From NCBI GenBank assembly GCA_903883645.1, contig CAISBR010000002.1, positions 1-64,000 on the forward strand: a stretch of DNA of 64,000 nucleotides. Direction: 5' to 3'. Of the stretch, positions 33,446 to 41,881 are shown piece by piece; the stretch's first letter is position 1, and the number at the start of each line of letters is the position of its first letter. Position numbers and translations under genes: made by a program. The DNA comes from an uncultured Myxococcales bacterium (GTDB lineage: Bacteria > Myxococcota_A > UBA9042). The notes under the pieces were generated by a model. The model worked only from the letters and a program-made list of their open reading frames with translations, did no database searches and was not told where the DNA came from.

Positions 33446-36397
33446 ATGAAACTGCGTGGAATTATCTTAGCGTGCCTGGGCGTATTGGCGATGGCGTGCG
33501 AGGACGGACCGAATCAATCGCTAACTCCGGCGCCGAGCGGCGCGGCCAATCGGTGGAACGACGGCAAGACGCCCGCCGCCACAGATCAGCAGGCAGCGCA
33601 AGGGTTTGCGTCGGACTTCGCCGGCGGCGCCAACAAGCAAGAGATCTGCACGGGCGAGCAACGTGCGGCGCGCTGGGCCAAGATGGTGGCGGAGCCGATT
33701 GTGCCGCCGACCAAGGCCGCGGGTATCGACGGCGTGGGCGGCGACGAGTGGAAGGGCCTAACTGTAGAACAAGCTGAGCAAATTAACTGCCAAAGCGAGA
33801 CCTATGGCGACGAATTTGGCGACGGCACGCTGGTCAACGCCTGGGGCGACAACGGCGAGGTCTGGATCAAGTACGATATCGCGAATCACAATAAGATTCA
33901 GTGGATTTCGCTCTTTCCGGGCTACGTGGGCACGCTCGAATTCACCTCGCGCGACAAGAAAGACAAGTTCGTGGTGCAGATCGGCACGCAGATCAGCAAG
34001 AACGGCAAGAAATACACACTCGACTGGACCAATACCGACAAGTTCGCCGTCGCAGCCACCGAGATTGCGGACGCGCTTTTTGCCACTTTTGCGCCGGAAT
34101 TGCCGCCCGAAGACATCGCTAGCGGTAGTTGCATCGCCAACGGCCATTGCACGCAAACGGTCTTCCCCGAAGAGGGCGCGCTGCGAATCTGGCCGCTGGG
34201 CCTGCACTTATGGGTCAGTAACCCCACCGCGCCACAGCCCACGCCGTCGGTGTTCCAGCGTATCGATCTGCGCCTGCCGCGGGTGATGCCGTTTACCCTG
34301 GGCCGGCCGGAGCTGAAGCTCGACGCGCAGGGGCCGAGGACTTCGATTAAGGGTCTGGGGGCCACGGGCAGTAACCCCGGGAAAGACTGCGTGATTTCGC
34401 TGGGCATGACCTGGCAGACCATGCTCGACACGTGCGTGAATGTGACGGGCGACGCCACCAAAGACAAGCTGAATTACAACAAGTTGACGGGCAACATCAG
34501 CCACGATGCCGAGACGTTCATTTTTGACTCGTCGGGCGTGGATGTCGACTTTTTGTCGAGCCAAGTTGCACAGTTTGATGTGGTGCGCGACCAGGATCGG
34601 CCCGTGCCCGGCGACAAAGCGGCGCGGCTGACGTTTGACGCCAATACCCTGGGCCATTTTGCCAACGACTGGAGCGCGGACGACCAGTTGAACGATCTGC
34701 ACGGCTCGGGCGCGGTGTACTACGAGTTTGCGCGGATGGTACAGGCCGAAATTAATAAGCAGCTCAAGATCATCGACCCCGCCGCGCCGACCCACGAGCT
34801 GGGCGACCCGGTATGCCTATGGCCCGATGACCTGAGCGGCTTTGACCCGACCACCTTTAGTTATGCGAGCAATTGCACGGGCTTTGAAGGCTTTGTCACG
34901 GCCATGCCGGCCGCAGCGACCCAGACCGACCTGAACCGAGTGCGCTTGGGCCCCGACGCGCAGTACCTCATCGGCTCGCTGGGCCTTAAGCCCGGAAAAC
35001 CATTGGCGGCCTTCTGCATGGACGCCAACGCCAACATCCAGACTGGCTACTACAACTGTGGCAGCGCCGACCCCTATGGCCGCAGCGGTGCCCTGTGGGA
35101 TACGGCATTTGACCGGGTGCGCGAAGTGCTGGGCAAGGGCGACGTGCACAACTTGCCGCCCGAGATTCGTGACCGGCGTTTCTTCTTTAAGATGTACGTG
35201 TTGGCCATGCTGAAGTACTTGATGGGCAGCTCGGATGGACAAACGCTCGACCTTGCCAACGTGCCGGTCGATCCGAACAATTTATTCTTTGATTCAGAGG
35301 GTTCGGGCCAGTACGAACTTGCCGAGTACATTGACCGCCGCTTCGTGGCCGCAGATAAAGAGCCGCTCGATTTCGTGATGAAGGCCGACATTTTGAACGG
35401 CACCTTGTACGACTACAACTTCGACCGGTTGCTGAACCGCGACGAGAAGGCGATGTACCTAGCCGTGACCGAGAAGACGGGCGACCCGGCCGGCAAAGAG
35501 AACGACTTGACCCTGACCAACGTGTTTGGCAGCCCGGTGCTGGCGGCGGCGTACCAAGACACTGCGGCCCGCACGGCGTACCAGTGCGCCAGCGCGGACT
35601 GGACCAGCGATGCCGAGCTGGCCAAGGTCGAGGCAGATTGCACCACGGCAGATGGAATTGTGCAGCTGCCGCCGCTGGATATGTACTATGTGGCCGATCC
35701 GGCCAACCCCAAGGCGCCGGCCGTGCTGCCGCTGCGCGAAGGTGGCAAGCCGATGCTGACGCCGTACAAGGGCGCTTTTGCCGGCAAAGCCAGCACGTTT
35801 GCGCTGGGGTCGGGCAATCTTGAGATCGAGGCGCAGTACGCCGCTTTGCAGGCCGCCAAGGTCAAGATTCACACGCAGAGCGACCCTTATGACCCCACCT
35901 CGTCGCCGGGAACACCGCTCGAAGTCCTGGTCGAGCCGTGGGCGCCGCCGCAGCCGGGTATCGGTTTCTATTGGCCTGTCAACGGTCAGCAAGACAAGCT
36001 GGTGCAAGCGGGTGTGCTCGACTTTACCGGCACGACCACCAGCTTCAACATCTACTACCAGTATGGACAAGACACCACCGCGGACGGCACGGGCCGGGTG
36101 AACGTGGTCGCAGTGGACTCGATCGACTACTTGGGCGACGTGTTCTTGTGCCAAGACCCCTATACCAAAGACTTTTTGCGAGCGCGCATGTACGACTCGG
36201 TGCAAGGTATCGTCGACTGGATCGACAAGCATCCCGGCGCGCAGGCCGCGTGCGGCTTGATCGTCCGCTACAGCCCATACGCCAACTTCCCGGATTACAT
36301 CATCTCTACGGTGAGCGGCGTCAAGGTCGGAGTGACCCAGGGCGGCGGCTACGGTCGCGTCAACGACGCTTCGCTTTGGGTACCCGGCCAGTACTAG
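33446..36397 (+). CDS. large lipoprotein of an envelope operon
   Basis: A 983-residue lipoprotein. The ATG at 33446 gives a short signal ending in lipobox VLAMAC, then a 30-residue low-complexity linker. The mature protein is mostly acidic, with few hydrophobic stretches, and no known domain was recognised. It contains segments such as NFDRLLNRDEKAMYLAV and GRSGALWDTAF. It is the first of three genes transcribed together with the metalloprotease lipoprotein (gap 56 bp) and an outer-membrane protein. Co-occurrence with a surface protease suggests a surface complex. No function can be assigned. Confidence 0.75.
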   Translation: MKLRGIILACLGVLAMACEDGPNQSLTPAPSGAANRWNDGKTPAATDQQAAQGFASDFAGGANKQEICTGEQRAARWAKMVAEPIVPPTKAAGIDGVGGDEWKGLTVEQAEQINCQSETYGDEFGDGTLVNAWGDNGEVWIKYDIANHNKIQWISLFPGYVGTLEFTSRDKKDKFVVQIGTQISKNGKKYTLDWTNTDKFAVAATEIADALFATFAPELPPEDIASGSCIANGHCTQTVFPEEGALRIWPLGLHLWVSNPTAPQPTPSVFQRIDLRLPRVMPFTLGRPELKLDAQGPRTSIKGLGATGSNPGKDCVISLGMTWQTMLDTCVNVTGDATKDKLNYNKLTGNISHDAETFIFDSSGVDVDFLSSQVAQFDVVRDQDRPVPGDKAARLTFDANTLGHFANDWSADDQLNDLHGSGAVYYEFARMVQAEINKQLKIIDPAAPTHELGDPVCLWPDDLSGFDPTTFSYASNCTGFEGFVTAMPAAATQTDLNRVRLGPDAQYLIGSLGLKPGKPLAAFCMDANANIQTGYYNCGSADPYGRSGALWDTAFDRVREVLGKGDVHNLPPEIRDRRFFFKMYVLAMLKYLMGSSDGQTLDLANVPVDPNNLFFDSEGSGQYELAEYIDRRFVAADKEPLDFVMKADILNGTLYDYNFDRLLNRDEKAMYLAVTEKTGDPAGKENDLTLTNVFGSPVLAAAYQDTAARTAYQCASADWTSDAELAKVEADCTTADGIVQLPPLDMYYVADPANPKAPAVLPLREGGKPMLTPYKGAFAGKASTFALGSGNLEIEAQYAALQAAKVKIHTQSDPYDPTSSPGTPLEVLVEPWAPPQPGIGFYWPVNGQQDKLVQAGVLDFTGTTTSFNIYYQYGQDTTADGTGRVNVVAVDSIDYLGDVFLCQDPYTKDFLRARMYDSVQGIVDWIDKHPGAQAACGLIVRYSPYANFPDYIISTVSGVKVGVTQGGGYGRVNDASLWVPGQY

Positions 36398-36453
36398 CCC
36401 GCCCGCAGCGCTCCTGGAACTTGGCACTGACGACCCGAACAGCAGGTAACCGA

Positions 36454-39400
36454 ATGAATCGCCTGAACTTTACCGCACTTGCCCTGCTCGCTACGTTGAC
36501 CGCGGCCCTGCCCTTGGTCGGCTGCGTGCAAGACCGCCCGGCGCGCAACGGCGTCTTTAACGAAAACCAGTACTTGAAGAAGTCGTTCTTGATTCGCCCG
36601 GGCGACAAGGCCGGCGCGGACCCGGGCTGGTTCCTAAAAGCGACCGTGGTCGAGACGTCGACACCGAATCCGCTGGGCGGCGATGCCATCGGCCTGTTTG
36701 CGGGCATGGAAAGTGGTAGTCAATATGTGCGCTTCCGTACCACGCAAGACAAGCTTGAGATGGTGAACCTGCACGATATCTCGTCGACGACGGTGGGCAA
36801 GGTCGAAGAGGTGCTCGACAGCTGGCCGGCGATGCACGTCGACCTGAAGTTCCGTGTGAATTTGGACGGCGAGAACACTAACTTTTACGAAGAGAATCAA
36901 GAGCTTGATTGGCAAGTGCGCCAGTGGGTCAAGGTCAATTTCGACAAAAGCGACGGCTCGGACGCGGCGATTTTTGGCCCGTACACCACCTACGGCCTGC
37001 AAAAGTGCACCGATTTTGGCAATGCGGCGGTGACGTTGGTGCCCGGCTCCATTGTCAAAGACGAAACCAAGGGTTACCTGCAGTGGACCACCGAAACGAC
37101 CGTCGCGCTCAAGTGGGACGACGCGGCCTGTGTCGAGAGCTTTGGTCCGATGGGCACGACGGCGGGGCTGATCGGCAAGAATAACGTGACCTACCGCATG
37201 ATGTACTCGCTGACGCGGGCGAATCCGGCGCCGACGTACCAGCCGCTGCAGCTCGACGAAAAGGACCCGATTCACCATAAGTATGGACCGATTACCTACC
37301 TGAGCGTGGGCCGCGACCAGAACACGGGCCTGCTGGCCGGTCGCGAACTGGTGATGCGCTTTGACCCCAAGAAGCCAAAGATTACTTGGTATTTCGCCCA
37401 AGGCTTCCCAGAGAAGTACAAGGCCATTTTTGCGGGCCCAGGCGGCGTGGCCGAAGGCACCAACCAACTGCTGGCGGCGGCGGATCAGGCGGCGAAGGCC
37501 AAGGATGCCAAGAGCGCCGGCGTGCCGATGCGTATCGAATTTAAGAACTATGATCAGGACTTGGCCAAGGGCGAGACACCGCGGCAGTACGGCGATGTGC
37601 GCTACAACTTTGTGCGCTGGCTGAGCGACAAGGACAGCCAGGACTCGTTTGCCGGTATCGCCCAGTTTGTGACCGACCCGCGCACCGGCGAGACGTTGTC
37701 GGCGTCGATTAACATCAATGATTTCGCGATCAAAGACTATTATGTGCAGCGTATCGATTTCTACTTGAAGTCGGTGGGCGCGAGCCTCGACATCAATTCG
37801 CCCGTGCCTTGGTCCGACCCGGCCAGCGGTGCGACGTGCAAAGACGGCGATGTGATGCCGATTGTCGACGAGGTGGTGGCGGCGAAACACAACAGCAATT
37901 CAACGCTAATCGCCAAGATGCAAGACTACTTGCAAAAGCCAGTGGCGAGCTATGGCGCGCTGGGCACGCAAGACTTCATCGTCAAGCAAGACGCCGACTT
38001 CTTCAATGCTTACTATGCCTTGCTACCCTACTGGGTCTATGCCGACCCCGATATGAACATGTACGTGACGCCCGAGGGTCAGCAGGGTGTGTACGGCCCG
38101 GGCGAGCTGTGGAAGTCGCTGAGCAGCGAGGCCGAATTTCATAAGCAGGCCGGCCAGATCGACCGCGGCTTTGAGCCCGTGGCCGGCATGATGGGCAAGG
38201 ATGGTCTGAATAAAAGTGCTGAATTTATGGCGAATTGGCGCAAGCTGACCATGAACCACCGCGACCTGGATTTTCGTCTGCAGCGCGCCCACGCCAGCCG
38301 CAAGAAGGATGCGCCGATTGCGTTCTCGTTCTTAGAGATGATGAAGCACGACGCCCGGCACTGCATCGTCGATGCTAAGTCTGGGAAAAGCCACTGGGAA
38401 ACGAAGGAGGAGTGGACCGACAACTTGATCACCAGCTACTGGAGCCAGGTGATGTGGCACGAGTTCGGCCACGTGCTGGGCCTTGAGCACAACTTCATGG
38501 CGTCGGTCGATCGCAACAACTTCCCCGTGTACAAAGACGGCCAAGAAGCTAGCCATGTCGGCATGTATTCGTCGTCAGTAATGGAGTACAACGCCGCGCC
38601 TGACCGCGTATTTTGGCAGCCGGGCTGGGGTCCGTACGATGCGGGCGCGATTGCGTGGATTTACGCGAACGACAAGCCGAGCGGCGCGGCGGGTACCTCG
38701 ATCTCGGGCCAGGCGACGGTGAGTGCGCCGTGGAATGACCCGCTGGGCTTTGCGAGCGACGGCAAAGAGACGCAGTTTTTGTATTGTTCGCATCAGCACT
38801 TGCGCTACACGCCGCTGTGCCGGATGGGCGACTCGGGCACCACGCCGTCCGAGATCATGGCCAACGACATCGACCGCTACGAGTGGCAGTACAAGTGGAC
38901 AAACTACCGTGTTTACCGCAAGTTCTGGGACATTCATGCCTACGCCGACACGCCGGCAGCGATGATCACTGACATGCGGCGCTTCTTCTCGATGTGGGAA
39001 TTCGACTGGGACCAGGGCGACTTGGTCGACGGCCTGCGCCGCATCGGCATCACCAACCCCGATTCCAAGGGCTCGGATGTCGACTACTACGACCAGTTGA
39101 CCAACAAATTCAGCAAGGAAATGTCGACCGCGAACCAGATGATGGCGGCGTTCCACAAGGCGGTGATTCAGCAGTCGGCGGGCGAGCGCCCCTTCCGCAC
39201 CACCTACGACAAGTACTACGGCGATGTGACGCAACAGGGCATTATTCTTGATAAACTCTTTGCAATGCAAAGCTTTGTGGGTCTGTGGCCCAGTGACAAT
39301 TACGACGTGAACCAGGCCGGCGCGTGGCTGACCAGCTATGCCTATGCGCCCGACGGCAGCTACGCCACAGTGGCCGAGGACACAGTCGCCTCGATGATCG

Positions 39401-39897
39401 GCGGCCAATACGATGTTTTCCCTTACTTTAAGCCGCTGGCCGTGTCGCAATTCGCCATGGACACCCACGACCCGGCTTTTGGCGGCCGCGTAGAGATTCG
39501 CGACTGGATCGGCGGGCAAGTCTTTAACCGCGAACAGGATTTCTTGGACTACTTCCGCGCGATCGCGGTCAAGCACAACTTTGTAGGTTGCGACACCCTG
39601 GCCGGCTGCGACTACAACCCGCAAGTGCCGCAGACCGACTCGCAGGATGTGTACCACTCCGATACCTATAACGAATTTGTGGCACCTGACGGCAAGCGCT
39701 GGTCGTGGGCCTACATCCCCAGCCGCAACCAGTGGATCGCCGTCGACCGCGACCGCAACATCGCCAGCTATTTGGTGGTCCGCGCGTTCAACGCCGATAT
39801 CGTCAACCAGCAAGACGACGGCGCCTACCCGGGCGGTGCGTTTGGCTACGAACTCGAAATGAAGTACATCCTCGATGCGTTCACCTACTACAACTAA
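36454..39897 (+). CDS. giant metzincin-type metalloprotease lipoprotein
   Basis: An 1147-residue lipoprotein with lipobox PLVGC. The zinc motif is HEFGHVLGLEH at residues 669-679 (His669, Glu670, His673, His679). A Met-turn, SSVMEYNA with Met710, lies 41 residues after the first His, as expected for metzincins. The surrounding sequence resembles the DUF4953-type zinc metalloproteases. The N-terminal 350 and C-terminal 400 residues have no recognised domains. AGGTAA precedes the start. It lies between a large lipoprotein and an outer-membrane protein whose gene overlaps its 3' end by 23 bp. Likely cell-surface proteolysis. Confidence 0.85.
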   Translation: MNRLNFTALALLATLTAALPLVGCVQDRPARNGVFNENQYLKKSFLIRPGDKAGADPGWFLKATVVETSTPNPLGGDAIGLFAGMESGSQYVRFRTTQDKLEMVNLHDISSTTVGKVEEVLDSWPAMHVDLKFRVNLDGENTNFYEENQELDWQVRQWVKVNFDKSDGSDAAIFGPYTTYGLQKCTDFGNAAVTLVPGSIVKDETKGYLQWTTETTVALKWDDAACVESFGPMGTTAGLIGKNNVTYRMMYSLTRANPAPTYQPLQLDEKDPIHHKYGPITYLSVGRDQNTGLLAGRELVMRFDPKKPKITWYFAQGFPEKYKAIFAGPGGVAEGTNQLLAAADQAAKAKDAKSAGVPMRIEFKNYDQDLAKGETPRQYGDVRYNFVRWLSDKDSQDSFAGIAQFVTDPRTGETLSASININDFAIKDYYVQRIDFYLKSVGASLDINSPVPWSDPASGATCKDGDVMPIVDEVVAAKHNSNSTLIAKMQDYLQKPVASYGALGTQDFIVKQDADFFNAYYALLPYWVYADPDMNMYVTPEGQQGVYGPGELWKSLSSEAEFHKQAGQIDRGFEPVAGMMGKDGLNKSAEFMANWRKLTMNHRDLDFRLQRAHASRKKDAPIAFSFLEMMKHDARHCIVDAKSGKSHWETKEEWTDNLITSYWSQVMWHEFGHVLGLEHNFMASVDRNNFPVYKDGQEASHVGMYSSSVMEYNAAPDRVFWQPGWGPYDAGAIAWIYANDKPSGAAGTSISGQATVSAPWNDPLGFASDGKETQFLYCSHQHLRYTPLCRMGDSGTTPSEIMANDIDRYEWQYKWTNYRVYRKFWDIHAYADTPAAMITDMRRFFSMWEFDWDQGDLVDGLRRIGITNPDSKGSDVDYYDQLTNKFSKEMSTANQMMAAFHKAVIQQSAGERPFRTTYDKYYGDVTQQGIILDKLFAMQSFVGLWPSDNYDVNQAGAWLTSYAYAPDGSYATVAEDTVASMIGGQYDVFPYFKPLAVSQFAMDTHDPAFGGRVEIRDWIGGQVFNREQDFLDYFRAIAVKHNFVGCDTLAGCDYNPQVPQTDSQDVYHSDTYNEFVAPDGKRWSWAYIPSRNQWIAVDRDRNIASYLVVRAFNADIVNQQDDGAYPGGAFGYELEMKYILDAFTYYN

Positions 39898-40888
39898 GCG
39901 CACCGCATGGGCTTTTGCGCTCGTTGCTGTGGCAGCGGCGTGGGCCGAGATGCGCCCGGCAAGTGCCGATGAACAACCTGCCGCAGTTGGCGCAGATGTG
40001 ACCCCGGTGACCGCGCCGCCCGCCACGGCTACGCCTGTGGTCGCCGCCGCAGCGCCAACGCTGGCCAAGAAGCCGTGGGAAGTGGGCGCGGCGCTGGAGT
40101 CGCACGGTCTGCTAGTGCGCAATGACTTGCAGGGTGCAGCCAACAACAAGTTCATGAACTTCTTGTACTTGTATGGCCGCTACGAGCCGACCGCCCACGA
40201 TGCCATCGAGCTGCGGACCTACCTGTACGAGCGCTTCTTGGCCGACCCCGGCGAGACTGGGGTGCGCAGCGACGACACCTCGCTGTACTTCGCCCACTAT
40301 TTTGACGAGACGCATGGGGTAAAAACCCGTGTCTTTGCTGCGCTAACTGCGCCGACGTCGTTTACTGCACAGAAGATGAGCCTGTACACCGCGCCGCGAC
40401 TGGGTGGGGCCGCGAGCTGGAGCCGCCACGGCTTTCGCGCTGAAATCATCGGCCTGGGCGAAGCGTTTTGGGTCAAATACGGGCAGATGGTGGGCGGCAA
40501 TCCGAACCCCAAGACGCACCTGATGGCGATGATAAACCTAGAGGCCAAGCTGGGTACCCTGCCCTTGGCGGTCGGCGTAACGGGCGTAACCCATCGTTTT
40601 TGGTACTACCAAGCGGGCGCGCCGCCGGTGAGCAGTGAGCCCTTTAACGGCGCGGTCAGCGACCCGCAGTTTGCCAACCAGCCGATGCAGGGCAGCTACG
40701 GATTTCAGACCTTCTTGCGCTGGGAACTACCTGATATGGATGGCATTTCGAGCGATCTGACGGCAGCCTATGCCCAGGGCGATAGCACGCTTGGCTATAC
40801 TTCGAGCCTGCACGACGGCATTACCCACAGCTACCTGTTCTGGCGTACGTCGTCGCAGTTCTACGGCGCGCTGTCGGCCAAGTTCTAG
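39875..40888 (+). CDS. outer-membrane barrel-like protein, third gene of the envelope operon
   Basis: A 337-residue protein with a signal peptide (cleavage probably after ASA near residue 31) and an Ala/Pro/Thr-rich mature start. The rest alternates aromatic and small residues in beta strands (FLYLYGRYEP, SLYFAHYFDE, FWVKYGQMVGG). It ends in Phe (SQFYGALSAKF), the classic signature of an outer-membrane barrel. The start overlaps the protease gene by 23 bp, implying translational coupling. The three-gene set could form a surface assembly, with this protein as the membrane anchor or channel. The family is not recognised. Confidence 0.7.
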   Translation: MRSPTTTKRTAWAFALVAVAAAWAEMRPASADEQPAAVGADVTPVTAPPATATPVVAAAAPTLAKKPWEVGAALESHGLLVRNDLQGAANNKFMNFLYLYGRYEPTAHDAIELRTYLYERFLADPGETGVRSDDTSLYFAHYFDETHGVKTRVFAALTAPTSFTAQKMSLYTAPRLGGAASWSRHGFRAEIIGLGEAFWVKYGQMVGGNPNPKTHLMAMINLEAKLGTLPLAVGVTGVTHRFWYYQAGAPPVSSEPFNGAVSDPQFANQPMQGSYGFQTFLRWELPDMDGISSDLTAAYAQGDSTLGYTSSLHDGITHSYLFWRTSSQFYGALSAKF

Positions 40889-40936
40889 ATTCAACGCACA
40901 TTTCGGCAGCTATTTCGGATACATGCCGCGCCAGAC

Positions 40937-40965
40937 TTGCATCGGCGGTTAAGTCGGACCAAAAT
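40937..40965 (+). promoter_or_regulatory. candidate sigma-70 promoter of the ferredoxin-frataxin genes
   Basis: TTGCAT at 40937-40942 and CAAAAT at 40960-40965 with a 17-bp spacer, 47 bp before the ferredoxin ATG. The -10 hexamer lies inside a perfect palindrome (40955-40971). Confidence 0.5.
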
Positions 40966-40971
40966 GGTCCG
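40955..40971. promoter_or_regulatory. palindromic operator overlapping the -10 element
   Basis: CGGACC-AAAAT-GGTCCG, a perfect 6+6 inverted repeat around a 5-bp AT-rich centre. It overlaps the -10 hexamer of the promoter upstream of fdx-cyaY. The layout (GAC/GTC-like half-sites around an AT-rich core) resembles operators of Rrf2-family regulators such as IscR. No regulator gene is in the window, so the regulator is inferred only from site shape and gene function. Confidence 0.5.
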
Positions 40972-41011
40972 CGCTCGACAGGCACGTCGAGGCACTAGCT
41001 ACGGTGAAGCG

Positions 41012-41419
41012 ATGGGCGGACTCAATCCCTACCTGGGGCAACAGGCAATTGCAGTGGCCAAGCAGGCATTTACCCTGCGGATTGCCAATAGTGGCCAGAG
41101 CATCGCGGTCGACCCGGCGCAGCTGCCGCATGGGCGCGACGGCCGGCCTGGGTCGCTTCTCGACATCTTGCTGCACCATGGCGTGCGCGTCGATCATGCT
41201 TGCGGCGGCGTGTGCTCGTGCTCCACGTGCCATGTGGTCGTAAAAAAGGGCCTAAAGTCGTGCAATCCGGCCGATGAGGGCGAAGAGGACATGCTCGACA
41301 CGGCGCCCGGGCTAACGGGGCAATCGCGGCTGGCGTGCCAGTGCGTGCCGAACGGGAGCGAAGACGTCGAGGTGCTGATCCCGGCGTGGAACCGCAACGC
41401 CATCGCCGAGGGCGAGTAG
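41012..41419 (+). CDS. fdx: 2Fe-2S ferredoxin, ISC-type
   Basis: A 135-residue electron carrier. The 2Fe-2S ligands appear as ACGGVCSCSTCHVVV (Cys64, Cys68, Cys70 and Cys73, of which three bind the cluster as in E. coli Fdx), with the last ligand in LACQC (Cys109). The pattern is that of the ISC ferredoxin, which provides electrons for Fe-S cluster assembly. A 30-residue N-terminal extension precedes the usual start of the fold. Followed after 12 bp by a frataxin gene, consistent with a role in Fe-S biogenesis. No other isc genes are present here. Confidence 0.9.
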   Translation: MGGLNPYLGQQAIAVAKQAFTLRIANSGQSIAVDPAQLPHGRDGRPGSLLDILLHHGVRVDHACGGVCSCSTCHVVVKKGLKSCNPADEGEEDMLDTAPGLTGQSRLACQCVPNGSEDVEVLIPAWNRNAIAEGE

Positions 41420-41431
41420 AGGAGGTAAGCC

Positions 41432-41779
41432 ATGATTGACGAAGCTACTTTTCGCAAGTTAGCCGATGCCGTCTACCGCAATGTACTGGCGCGGCTCGAC
41501 CTAGAAGACCCCGATGAGGTCGAGGCCGAGCTGCAGGCCGGCGTAGTGCGCATTCGCCTGGGCCACGGCAAGGCCGAGGGCGGCAAGGTATTTATCCTGA
41601 ATCACCAAGCGCCCTTGCGCGAGCTGTGGTACGCGGCGGGCGACCGGGCATGGCACTTTGCGCTGCTAGACGGGCGCTGGCGCGATGCGCACCACGGCGG
41701 CGACCTGCAAGATCTGCTGGGCGAGACGATTTCTGCCGAGCTGGGGCGCACCGTGGTCTTTGAGCTGCCGCGGCCGTAG
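41432..41779 (+). CDS. cyaY: iron-sulfur cluster assembly protein CyaY (frataxin)
   Basis: A 115-residue frataxin-like protein. Recognisable blocks are the N-terminal acidic helix (IDEATFRKLADAVYRNVLARLDL followed by EDPDEVEAEL), the strand VFILNHQAPLRELWYAA, and GRAWHFAL-like (here GDRAWHFALLDGRW). This is the beta-sheet signature of bacterial CyaY. CyaY binds iron and regulates IscS activity during cluster assembly. It lies in a two-gene unit with ferredoxin under a palindromic operator. An AGGAGG site (41421-41426) precedes the ATG. Confidence 0.9.
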   Translation: MIDEATFRKLADAVYRNVLARLDLEDPDEVEAELQAGVVRIRLGHGKAEGGKVFILNHQAPLRELWYAAGDRAWHFALLDGRWRDAHHGGDLQDLLGETISAELGRTVVFELPRP

Positions 41780-41881
41780 TCCGGCACAAAGCACCCTCGT
41801 GTCAGAGACCTGAAACTACTGAATAATGCTATAACGACGCGGCCCACAAACAAGCGGTTTTCAGCGACGCAGCGGGGCGCT

